Shown piece after piece: positions 22,301 through 32,791 of a stretch of 64,000 bases of DNA. Every line of letters starts with the position of its first letter. The first letter of the stretch is position 1. The stretch is from Isoetes taiwanensis (lineage: Eukaryota; Streptophyta; Lycopodiopsida; Isoetales; Isoetaceae): NCBI GenBank assembly GCA_021234155.1, contig JAJEKV010000053.1, positions 8,871,798 to 8,935,797 on the forward strand, written 5' to 3'. The position numbers were made by a program, and so were the translations under genes. The notes below the pieces were generated by a model. It made no database searches. It was not told where the DNA came from and saw nothing but the letters and a program-made list of their open reading frames with translations.

Positions 22301-22930
22301 AATACAATACTAGTACTGAGTACATTCCAGCACCTCTTTCACGGTAGAAAACACTTTGTTCATCACCAATAACAGCTCACAGATTGTGCATTCGTGACAC
22401 CAATGAATATAGTAGTAGCATACATTGAGGCCAACATATTAAATAGCTTTTGTTCTGTGCTCCTGGATTGTATGCAGTAGAGAATGTAGGATCTTTTGCA
22501 AACGTCAATTTGTGGTGAGAACAACTAGACTTACGTTTTCTGGATATGAAAGAGATGCTGCATATCTGGATAGTGTTGCATGGCATATTTGTTATTTACC
22601 TTTCATTAGCAATAAGTTTACATTTACCCCTATTCAACCCCACCATAAATTGTCCTACTCTCTATAGATTATCATGGCATTTTAAGTCCTCTTGAATGGA
22701 GAAAGAGGGATTGGGCTATAAGGGCACCCCTTATGCCATTCACTATAGATATTTTAAGTAGCATAGCCATTATTACGTGGCATAATTATTCAATCTAATT
22801 GCCCAAACTTAAATGTTCTCGATTTCAAAAGAAAAATGCACCATATTATTGTATAATCCAACTTCAAATTTTCTCTAATCTTGCCATTCAAATTTAACTT
22901 ATATGATATCCAACAACAAAATGAATTTGC

Positions 22931-23093
22931 GTTGAGACTTAATCATCTGTAACATATCATTCTAATAATAAAACAGCATGTTGTTCTGACGAAATTATAG
23001 GCAAACATGCATATTTTTCAAGGGGCCAATAACAACATCTTTAAGTTGCCAACCTGCAACAAAAAGAAGGGCTAATTAGAAGTTACTTGGGAA
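22931..23093 (+). repeat. Local duplicated segment, copy 1
   Basis: Matches 23353-23513 (GAGACTTAATCATCTGTAAC, then CTGACGAAATTATAGG and AAGTTGCCAACCTGCAAC). The CTGACGAAATTATAGG part also borders element X1 at 6084. Confidence 0.85.
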
Positions 23094-23352
23094 CTTGACT
23101 ACAGGTTGATCGTGAAATTGACCTAGAGTTTGACAAGACATTCAATCACTGGTTGACAATGGTTTGATTGCATATTGGCCTATGTTTGACGAATTATTTG
23201 ATTAAAACTTGAACTAGAGTTCTATTTGCTTGAAAATACACCAGTTTACAGGAGATAAGAATTTGCCGCTAGTTTATTCATGCCTTAAAGGAAATTTACA
23301 ATATTTTAGTTTATTCATGCATGCTTTATGACTCGGACAGGTTCCTGTATTT

Positions 23353-23513
23353 TGGTCTGAGACTTAATCATCTGTAACATATCATTCTAATAATAAAATA
23401 ACATATTATTCTGACGAAATTATAGGCGAACATGCCTATTTTTCAAGGGGCCCATAGCAACGTCTTTAAGTTGCCAACCTGCAACAAAAAAAGGGCTATT
23501 TAGAAGTTACATG
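23353..23513 (+). repeat. Local duplicated segment, copy 2
   Basis: Second copy of 22931-23093, lying directly before the second copy of the protease 3' end. Confidence 0.85.
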
Positions 23514-23516
23514 GGC

Positions 23517-23686
23517 GTGGTCAATCCCAATGTCATGTGCTTGTTGATGTTACGTGCCATTCTGCAAGAAGGCGATCTTAGTCCAGTTGGCATCATTGGA
23601 AACATAATGCAGCAGAATCATCTTGTTACCTACGATACAAAGGCAATGAAGATCTCTTTTGTACCAGCAGATTGTAGCAACTACTG
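23517..23686 (+). pseudogene. Detached 3' end of the aspartic protease gene, copy 2
   Basis: The frame reads VNPNVMCLLMLRAILQEGDL, then the IIGN-MQQN and SFVPADC parts, ending at TGA 23684. Its first 28 bases also match the truncated gene at about 18136-18163, after which the truncated gene diverges. This copy therefore spans the junction lost from the main gene and shows what followed it. Confidence 0.75.
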
Positions 23687-24152
23687 AGAGAACATGTCTA
23701 CACAGATCCAGCTTGTATTTTATTAAGTAGAAGATTGGGGGAGATTATGTTACAAAATGGTCATTACATTTAGAAGATTTCAAAGACCGTGCATATTTCT
23801 ATCTACTAGTTGCTACTACATTCCTTTAATATCATTCACTCAAGGATTACTTACGTGCATTACGTTAGCTACAAGTTCCACAAACTCTCTCGTCATCTAG
23901 AAGACTAAAGACTATGTGCATTTCTACCCACTAATAAATTCCAATGTTATTCAGTAGTTGGAATAATTATCAACATTGTATTTGCAATACACATAACTAG
24001 TGAAACTTAGCACGTCATTACCCTCATTCGGTTCCGGAACAACTTGAAGTGATGTGTCCCATTTGAGAAGAATTGTCTTTGCTATGACATATCATTTTTT
24101 GCATTTTACCTCTATTGAAAAAGTATTGTCCATACATCTATCTATCTATATT
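23559..24152 (+). repeat. Duplicated segment, copy 2
   Basis: Counterpart of 21355-21951. Confidence 0.85.
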
Positions 24153-24159
24153 CAAGATC

Positions 24160-24420
24160 AACGCCGGAAAACAAAACAGAATTTCCATCAAACGTCGGCT
24201 TACATTTAGTAGCCAGTCGGATTTTGGGATTTTCGGTGCCGCTAACGGCAGCACCATCTGCCAGTTTACTGGCCAGAAATCCCTCAATCCGACCGGTTAC
24301 CTAGCACATTATATGTTTTGTACAACCAAAAAACAAAAGGACTGCAGTTTTGATGAATGCGCCAACACCTCTGCGGCAAAGAGATGGACTCTGCTCAGTG
24401 GCTCTTTTGCAAGCTATTGA
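24160..24420 (+). CDS. Unidentified open frame just after the duplication
   Basis: About 86 codons are open to the TGA at 24418. Segments such as SDFGIFGAANGSTICQF and CSFDECANTSAAKRW have ordinary protein composition with five cysteines, but I recognise no family and see no convincing start codon or promoter. It may be an exon or a gene fragment. Confidence 0.25.
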   Translation, partial: NAGKQNRISIKRRLTFSSQSDFGIFGAANGSTICQFTGQKSLNPTGYLAHYMFCTTKKQKDCSFDECANTSAAKRWTLLSGSFASY

Positions 24421-25780
24421 TGGAGATGCAACCCATTAGCTTAATCAGAATGATCGGCTATGGATTCTGCCTAGTTTGATGAAAAAACCCTTTGAATCTA
24501 CCACTAGCCAATACTCTGTGCTTTGCAGGCCAAATTGCGAGCTCCTTAATTCGACAAGAATCATTCATCCAAATTTCAATTAACTTTTCCCATGGCTTTG
24601 TATTTGGATTTCAACCACCTTAGATTAAAAAGTCTCATCTGACTGCACACTTTTGGGCTTCAATCGATCAATCTTGTAGTTTCCCGGCAAGCATCAAAGC
24701 CTCTAAAATTCTTCTGTCAGAATGTTTCTAGATGGATCGGGCCATCAGAGGACTCTATAAATACCCTCTTCTCCTTTCAAATTTGCCAATATGTCTCAAA
24801 TAGCAGCATCTACCTGATTGTCGGCTCTGTCAATTCTAACTGAATTGATAAAGCTCTCCGAAGGCCAGATAAAACTTATCATTAATTCCAGATTAACTTC
24901 TATAGTATCTCAGCCAACCCCAAAATGAGCAGCGAAAGAAGCATATTTATATGAGAAAGTACAAAACATTTTTCACCACCGAACCAGATTATGATATATG
25001 CCTATAATATGCCTGAAGATATCCAAACCCACCTCCCCTAACAAATTACCCCTTAACAGGGGCAATCCAATAATCCATGATTATCTTGCAATTTATTGAT
25101 CAGTTATGATAGCAACCGCCAGATCATGAAATATGCCTATAATATGCCTGAAGATACCCAAACCCATCCCCATCTAATTGAACATACAACTTTGAAAAGC
25201 CCCAAAGGATTTATTTATCTTATGCAGCTCCAGATATTTTCCAGCCACTTTATTGCTTGAAAGAGTGCTCCATACTTTTCCTCATACAACCTTGACAATC
25301 CAAAGGACTTGAGATGACACTCCAAGAAAAAAATGTGTAAACAATAGGAAATAACTAGTCTTTTTGGAGATACTCCAACAAATGATCCATTTGAGGCCTT
25401 TGTTTACAAATTTTACATGAAGCCTGATGAACCTAGTTCTTGAGGTCTGATGAACTTGCTTCCTGCGTCGATGCTGACAATAATAACATGCTTTCCTACT
25501 CATGGTCGATACCAAATAAAACACTCAGCATAAAGTCTGGCTTTGAAAATAATGTTCTGACTAGCCTCATTCTATAAAAAATGTTCATCCTAGAGCTTAA
25601 TAATCAATTGTCTAAAGCAAAAAAAAAAAAATTTGATTAAACTAAAATGAGTTTTCAGATCACTTAAAAAAAAAATGGTCTCCAGAAGGCCAAAAACTTT
25701 AGGCCAGTTCATTAGAAATGTCATAAATACATGATAAGACATCTTAGCTTGAGATCTATTCTAGAAAACCACCCACTGTT
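24421..25780. other. AT-rich DNA, no recognised gene
   Basis: A short duplication is visible (CCTATAATATGCCTGAAGAT near 25000 and 25138). Nothing else is supported. Confidence 0.4.
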
Positions 25781-26070
25781 CACGTGGATACATGTATCGT
25801 TGTATGTCTTGATAGAGGTAGAAACAGTGCCATTTTATCTTCGAAAGCAGCAACTGCTATCCTACGTGGGTGGATGGAGGATGGATGCGCCCTAGGGTTT
25901 CTGCCGGAGGCGACTTTACATTTGTGTTCATATCTTGAGCTACAGACCTCGGATTACGTTGTTTTTTGGCTCCTTGGAAAGCTGATTCAGAGCTCTTTCC
26001 AAAGGTGTGTGGCATCACAGGGTTTTAGGTTCCGACTGATAGCCTTTTCGGCCCTGACAGTTTCGGCTCT

Positions 26071-27727
26071 ATGGCATCAACTTCCAAGCTGCCTACAAAA
26101 CCTCCTGTGTCCACGCTGGTGCAGAGGGCAAATTTGGCATTGCATATTAACCCTCTGGCTTATAGTGAGAATGTCTTTCAAGACGGTGATTTTCCTGCTT
26201 TGGCACCCTCGGCTGGTGCACCGAAGGGTACAAGTGCTTTGAATAGCGGTAATGCTTCTGTGGACGGTGCCTCGGCGCCAGCTGGTGCCAATTCTAACAA
26301 AGATCAGTCCCGTCCACTTCCTTGGAGGTCCTCAACTTCTGGAGTAAATGCTAGCAGGGAGCGCTTTAGTGATTGGATCAAGAAGGACTTGTCATCAACT
26401 ACGTCTGCTATGCGTCTGCTATGCGTATTGCTATTGATGTGATGATTCAGGATAATAAAAGAGATCTCAGTAATCTTTTGGGTGAGTTGCGAGCAAAGGA
26501 GACTCAGTTGGAGCTTCAGTTACCTTCTGTTGAAGTTTTCTATCAGCCTGAAATGTGTAAGAATACTCTTCAAGTGTCTGGGTACAATGTGGTCGAGATT
26601 GATCATGACTTACACAAGAAGTGTATTAGTAACTTGTTGTCGTTTAGTGTGGTTGGTCAATATACTGGAGCATTTCTTGATAGTAGGAAGCTTGGTTATT
26701 GGTCTAGTGGCATGTGGTGTGGACCCAATGTGGAGTGATTATATTTTATATATACCAGCCTTACTCGCCTGGATTTTCTCCTGGTACGACTCCTGCTCTT
26801 AGGATGCCATGTTGGTTTTCTATTCCTAATCTTCCTCCTGATCTCTTGGTGCCGGAGTTTCTTATCAGTATTGCTAATGGTCTGGGTACTCATCTGGCCC
26901 ATTCTATTGTTGATGGTGCTAAAATTTGTGTTTCTCTTCCTTCTGGTCGCGGTCTTCCTGACTGTGTGGTTGTGAAAAGTGGCCCTATCTTTCTGAAGTA
27001 TGCTTTGCAGTTGCTCAATGGCCCTCAGCTTGCTGATTTATTTCCTCAACTTGCTTTATTTGCAAATTTTCGTGCTAAGAGAGATCGCCCTGCAATGGTC
27101 CCTTCTTCCTCTATGCCTCCTACCTCTTTTGTGTCCCCTTTACCCTCTGTTGTTCCTTCTGCCAATGCTACTGCTACCTCTGTTGTTGCTACTCCATCTG
27201 CTGCTAAAACCACTATCCCACAGAAGATTGTGCATACTCCCGCTTTTGAAGAGGATGCTAGGGCTAAGTTACAGAAGATCCAGGAATTGCAAGAGCGGCA
27301 TGAAAATGTTCAAGAGCATCATGAAAATGCCCAAGAGGGATGGACAAATGTTAATTGGAAAAGAGCTGCACGCAATAAGGCTAGTCAACATGTGTCTCAT
27401 GTCATGAGCGATTCTGATAATTTGCATGGAAGGGTGGAGCAGAGAGGAGGCTCTCCCTTGCTAGTTGCCCAACAAAATAATGGGGGGGTAGAGCAGAGAG
27501 GAGGCTCTCCCTCACCAAGTGCTGAACAAAACAATGGAAGGGTGGAACAGAGAGGAGGCTCCCCCTTGCCAATTTCCAGGACGAGGTGGGCTGACCTCCC
27601 TTCAGAACCATGCGAGATGGACATGGTTGAGGCTGGCTCTATTGGTATGGAGGTGGAACATATAATATTTTGGCCACATGAACCTGTTGTCTTGGAATGT
27701 GAGGGGAGTGGCTTCTTTCCCAAGTAA
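26071..27727 (+). pseudogene. LINE ORF1, nucleic-acid-binding Gag-like protein
   Basis: The ATG at 26071 opens a low-complexity N-terminus (MASTSKLPTKPPVST). After frame changes near 26400 and 26720 the sequence continues with a DUF4283-like core (VSGYNVVEIDHDLHKK; PCWFSIPNLPPDLLVPEFL; GTHLAHSIVDG; PDCVVVKSGPIFLKY), as in plant L1 ORF1 proteins. A proline/serine/threonine linker, a QERHENVQEHHEN helix and three tandem repeats of a VEQRGGSP motif follow. The protein should bind element RNA. No C-terminal zinc knuckle is seen. Confidence 0.8.
27423..27580 (+). repeat. Three tandem repeats in LINE ORF1
   Basis: Units GRVEQRGGSPLLVAQQNN, GVEQRGGSPSPSAEQNN and GRVEQRGGSPLPIS are tandem at about 60 bp. 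The coding frame is kept through all three. Confidence 0.9.
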
Positions 27728-27779
27728 AAGAAGCAGGTTGTCTCTTTACCTGTCTAAGTTTTCTACGACCTTTTATTCC

Positions 27780-28375
27780 AAGAGCATAAATGCCACCGCA
27801 GTGATGTACATAAAGTAGCTAATGTATTTGGACGGGACTATAATGTCTTGGTGTCTGCTGCTGATGCATCTAAGGCTGGTGTGCTTATTGCGTGGAAGTC
27901 ATCTGTGGATGTCACTTTTACTCAAACAGATAGGTTCGGGCGATGGATAATAATCAAATGGAAAGATAAGGGCCAAGAATGGGGTTTGATAAATGTATAT
28001 GCTCATAATAGACCTCGTCAGCGTGGTGCTTTGTGGGCAACTCTGAGGAGTAAAGTTCTCCAGCTTGGGCAGAATGTTGCATGGTTGCTCGCTGGCGACT
28101 TCAATATTGGAAAGAGATAGAAGTGGTCGCGGCTCTGAAGTGGTGCAAGGATTCGAGCGAGAACAATGGCTACGCCTTTTACATGATGGTCAGCTTATAG
28201 AGATTGATGGTGATCAGTCCTTTACGTGGTGTAATGGTTGGACAGGAGCTGGCAGAGCTTATGCAAGGCATGATAGAGGATACTTTAATACTTGTGCAGC
28301 TACTCGGCTAGCGGATTTCCGTCGCTCAAATCTTCTGGATAGCCGTGTCTGATCATAATCCACAACTTCTAACTA
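27780..28375 (+). pseudogene. LINE ORF2 endonuclease domain
   Basis: APE-type endonuclease that nicks target DNA. Visible motifs are QEHKCH near 27780, LIAWKSSVDVTF, WGLINVYAHNRPRQR, LLAGDFNI (27995-28107), then after a frameshift FTWCNGW and SDHNPQLL (catalytic SDH, about 28345-28369). The usual N-terminal part before QEHK is missing, and the gap after ORF1 is only about 50 bases, so a deletion removed the start of ORF2. Confidence 0.85.
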
Positions 28376-30525
28376 ATGATGTGGCTAATTGTCATCGGAC
28401 CTACTTTAAGCTTAATTGCAAGTACTTGGAGGATGATGAGTTCAAACTTGGCTGTAGTCGGGCTTGGTCTCGGGCCTTCTCACCTCGTAGGGGCATGTCT
28501 GGGGTTGTCGCAGCGTTGTCTGCAGTGAAGTCATTTGCAAAAGAATATGGGAGAGTCAGAGCTGCTGAAGCTAGAGGACTATTGACTGCATTGTACCAGG
28601 AATTAGAAGTACTCCGCGCTCGTGGCCATACGAGTAGAGTCAGAGAAAAGGAGTTATTATCTCAGATCAAGGCTATGGAAACTGTAAAAGTTACTGAAGC
28701 CAAAGTGAAGGCAGAGTTGCAGTGGTTCAAGGACGGAGATAGACGTACCCGGTTCTTTTTTGCGGCTGCAAGAAGAAGGAAACTCGCCACTTCTATACAT
28801 TCTTTGGTGTTGCCAGATGGCGCTCTTATCAAATCTTAAGCAGTATCTTCATCATCACTTTTCTTCATTCTTTGCACGATACCCATTGCCCTTTCAGAAG
28901 GACATGCAAATGGCCGTGTTGACTAAGATGCGTCGCATTGTTTCTGAAGAACAGAGGTTGCTTCTTGAGTCTAATATCATGAAGGAGGACTTAAAAGCAG
29001 TTGTGGCTCTCTTGAAAACAAATGCCCGGGTCTTGATGGCTTTCCTATTGAAATCTTTCAGAAGTGCTGGGACTGGTTGGAGGATGACATATATGGTGCC
29101 TTTTGTGAGTTTCAGAGATTTAGGAGCCTTGATAAGATTTTGAACACAGGTTGTATTTCTTTCATTCCAAAGAGCAAGGAACCCAAGACTATTTCTGACC
29201 GGTGACCTATTTCATTGCTTTCCTCTGTGTACAAGATCTTTGCTAAGACATTGGCAGAAAGAGTCCGAGACATCTTGGCTGACGCTATCTCGTCAACACA
29301 ATCTGGCTTTCTCCCTCGTCGTTGTATTCTCAACAACGTGGCTGCTGCATATGAAGGAATATATTGGGCCCGATTACAAGGTCATAGAGCAGTGTATCTT
29401 AAGCTTGATTTTGCTAAAGCTTACGATACTGTTGATTGGGGTTTCTTGGAGAAGTGTCTTCTTGCACTTGGGTTTGGGGAGTCATTCACAAGGAATGTCA
29501 TGAAGCTCCATACATCAGCCAGATCTACTGTCCTTTTCCAGAGCGAGCCATCATTTATTTTTGTAGTGGGTAGAGGAATTCGGCAAGGTTGTCCCTTAGC
29601 ACCCTTGCTTTTCACAATTGTGGCAGAAGTATTATCCCAGCTCTTCTCTGTGGCTACCCAAGATGGCATTATTCAAGGCCTCCCAATGGACGATGGTTCT
29701 CAAGAGGTATGTAACCAATATGCCGATGACACTTTTTTGTTCCTAATTGCCGAGGCTGAGAATCTTCGTAATGCTAAGCTATTATTAGACACATTCTCCT
29801 TAGCATCAGGAGTTCTTGTAGGGTGGCAAAAATGTACAGCTTTGTGGACGTTGGACAGTCCCATCCCTCCCTGTATTTTGGACTATCCATGGAAGATTCT
29901 TCTGCATGGCAATACCACAAAGTTGCTTGGTATCCCAGTTGGAATTCACGTCTCTGCTTCAAATGCTTGGGATGAAATCATTAGTGGGTTGCAAAAGCAC
30001 TTGTTTTGGTGGAATACAGCTAAACTGTCCATGCCCGGTAGAATCACTGTGGCTAAATGTGTTCTTAGTAATACTCATGTCTACATGGCGTCTGCTCTAT
30101 TAGCTCCGCAGTGTAAGATGGAGGAGATTGTGCGTATCGTCAGAAATTTTATTTGGGGTGGAAATGAGTTAGGAGCGGTGGTCAAGATAGCTTGGGCGAA
30201 ATGCATTAGACCTAAGGCAGCTGGTGGTCTTGGTATGTTGGATTTTCACCTCCAAAGCAAGGTGATGATATCAAAGTTCATTTGGAGGATTTTCATTGGT
30301 AAGGATGATTCTCCTGGCCTGAGGTTGTTGGTGCAGTCGATTCAGCATTGTCTCCCAGTTCATAAGGCCACCATTAAGCCCCTCCTTCCTTGGGCTTTGC
30401 TTTATCATGTGCATCCGTATCCTAATGCTTCTCCTTTTCTAAAGTTGCTTGCTGCTTGGGACACTGTCAGGTCTCTTTTCCATATTAATCCTGAAGCATG
30501 TCTTCAGTTGTCCACTCCATGCTAG
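28345..30525 (+). pseudogene. LINE ORF2 reverse transcriptase
   Basis: After a linker (28345-28839; WFKDGDRRTRFFFAAARRR) the RT reads ISLLSSVYKIFAKTLAERV, QSGFLPRRCILNNVAAAYE, LKLDFAKAYDTVDWGFLE (motif A), GRGIRQGCPLAPLLF (motif B) and CNQYADDTFLFL (catalytic YADD near 29720). These are typical of plant L1 elements. Frameshifts near 28840 and 29140 and a stop near 30523 break the protein. Confidence 0.95.
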
Positions 30526-30534
30526 TGAATTCCT

Positions 30535-31317
30535 TTGCAGGACACTCCAGAGAATGTGCCTCTAAGTGTGGTTGTTCATCCAAAGACACAACGACGATGG
30601 GTAGCAGCTGGTATCAGCACTATTGCAGCTTGGTATGAGTCTAGTCATCTCATGTCATGGGAAGCATTTAGAACAAAGTTCTTGTTGTACAGATGGGATA
30701 GAGTAATCTGGAATCATATTGCTGACAGGATTCTGGTCCACAGATTGAGGTAGTCGTATGGGGTTGCCATCAGGATATCCAGCCAGGGCGGTTTGTGTCT
30801 TCTGTGTATAAATTGCTTTTGCATTCTGAAATCATGCCTCCATCTAATAGGTGGCATCTTCAGGTCCCTCAGCCACAATGGAAAAGTGTTTGGATGTGGG
30901 TATGGGATAAGCTTCTTCATCCCAAAGTAGTAGTTTTGTGGTGGCAAGTGATCCATAGATGCCTCAGAGTCAACAGGTTAGTCCATAAAATGGATAATCG
31001 GATTTTAGAGCTCTGTCCTTTATGCCAGCAAAGGGTTGAGAGTATTGAGCATTGTTTTTTCTTGTGTGAGCGCCTTCGGCAGGCATGGTCTTGGTTGTTG
31101 ACCCTATTTGGCACATCTCGATCTAGCCAGCAAATTTTGCTTGCTATCCATCCTGATGCTTGGCCCAAACCACGGAAACGAGCTTTTCATCTCACATGTG
31201 GCTGGCTTTTATGGTCAATCTGGAAGAGAAGGAGGTTGTTTATCTTTAAGGGCGTAGATACTGCAGATGAGATTGTTCTTCAGTGGGTGCAAAATAAAAT
31301 TGTTATGGCTTACAATT
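30535..31317 (+). pseudogene. LINE ORF2 C-terminal zf-RVT-like region
   Basis: Two frames carry WVAAGISTIAAWYE and then SVYKLLLHS, WMWVWDKLLHPKVVVLWWQV, LCPLCQQRVESIEHCFFLCE and AWSWLL. The CxxC...H...C pattern is that of the zf-RVT domain. The coding sequence reaches position 31317, where element X2 begins, and resumes in frame at 38619. Confidence 0.9.
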
Positions 31318-31352
31318 CCTAGGATGGGTCCTATGACAACATATATATCGGC
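31318..31352 (-). repeat. X2 outer end (B2)
   Basis: CCTAGGATGGGTCCTATGAC and the following AACATATATATCGGC are identical to 32757-32791, then the two diverge. Confidence 0.9.
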
Positions 31353-31854
31353 GGTGTTCTCATTGAGCTTTGTAAAATCGTTGAGTACAAATTGATACCC
31401 CTACTGGAGTAGAACTTCTGAAAAACTTGAAATTTTAGTGCTCCGAAAACTAGACAATCATCGAGAGCATGATAAGACTAAGGAATACAAGATAAAAGAT
31501 GATGTATCCGCCACATGGTCTATGCAAAGGTGAGAAAATTAGTAAATGCTTCTCATCCAGAATAGAGGGTGATTCTTCGCTACTTGGTATAAGCAAGGGT
31601 AAGAACATGCGACCGCTTCCCATCGGGATACAAACCCTCGCCCTTATGACAAATGGCCACCAACGTTCCAGAAGACTGCTACTAGCATACATCCGCCAAG
31701 AAAAGAGTTGAAAGACAACGTGATGGCGCTGACAACTGAGCAAGCTGCAAGAAAGAACCTGCAGTGGAAAGAATGCAAAGGAGAATGACACGTTAGAAAG
31801 TTAGGAGCTTCAAGCACGACACGCGTGCGGGCACAACTATAAAAATATAATAGC

Positions 31855-32400
31855 ACTCGAGAGGCTCCAGGCCACGCCGAGGAAGAAACAACAAACACCG
31901 ACCAATCGGAACCGTCCCGCGGAAAAAAAAAAAAACCATCGCGGAAAAAGAAAACCATCCGATTAGTGCCGCCTCGGAGGCTATAGTGCCACGCCCAGAG
32001 GAAATCAATAACAAAAGATTGTCTCGAGGCTACGACACCACGCCCGAAAAAGAAACTATGCGCATAAAGCCGATGACACCGAGCCACAACATAGACAGAT
32101 CCACACGGCTGTGAAAATGAATAATAAATATTGTCCGAGAAAAAATGAATTAAGTCACAGAGGCTATAGCCATGCTAAGAAAGAATGAAATGATAAGAAG
32201 TCGCGGAGGCTACAGAGCCACACCGAGAAAAAATGGAAATAAAAATATATATATATATATCCTCAAAGAAGAAAGAAAGCACGGAGGATATCGAGGGCTG
32301 CAAGGCGACCTGAAAAGTACAGAAGATTTGACAGACTCCGAGAAGAATGAGATAATGAGTAGGCCTCACAGGCTAAAGTGCCACATCCAGAAAACTGATG
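31855..32400. repeat. Degenerate dispersed motif cluster in X2
   Basis: A motif approximating GAGGCTATAGTGCCACGCC, then AGAAA, recurs near 31857, 31974, 32024, 32160, 32204 and 32361, and once in X1 near 645. Spacing is irregular (about 45-150 bp). A short (TA)n tract lies at 32237-32252. Confidence 0.6.
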
Positions 32401-32601
32401 AATAAGGACATATGCACTATCAAAAACATCGAAAGGAAACCACGGAAGATCAAGAGGCTGCAGAGGGACCCGAAAAATATGGAAACATAGACAAAGATGG
32501 TCAACGGACAAAAAGGAAATGGAATAGAAAGGGATAATGAGAAAACAAAACGCGGATAAGGTCAGATGTAGACAAACCATCAAGGGAGGGAGGGCGAGGG
32601 A

Positions 32602-32756
32602 AACTGGTAGGATAGAGAAGAAACAGAAAACTAGCTCAAGAGAACGCCGATGACGAAAAAATGAAAATATGCTGAATAAATAGGGAGTCCGAAAAAGGGG
32701 CGTCCCCATCCAAGGAATGTCGGTTCTATTGCTATCGCAAATAGAACCGTGGCATT
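32602..32756 (-). repeat. X2 internal copy (A2) of the terminal repeat
   Basis: Matches 38465-38618 with one extra A in the dyad. Followed directly by the B1 copy at 32757, so the two element ends are joined here. Confidence 0.9.
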
Positions 32757-32791
32757 CCTAGGATGGGTCCTATGACAACATATATATCGGC
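32757..32791 (-). repeat. X2 internal copy (B1) of the opposite end
   Basis: Identical to the outer left tip of X2; see B2. Confidence 0.9.

Larger units (their letters stand above)
26050..31317 (+). mobile_element. LINE (L1-type non-LTR retrotransposon), main part
   Basis: Two coding regions in LINE order: ORF1 (DUF4283-like Gag) then ORF2 (endonuclease, reverse transcriptase, zf-RVT-like). The 5' limit is uncertain. The 3' end is split off by element X2 and resumes at 38619. Several frameshifts and a missing start of ORF2 show it is inactive. Confidence 0.9.
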
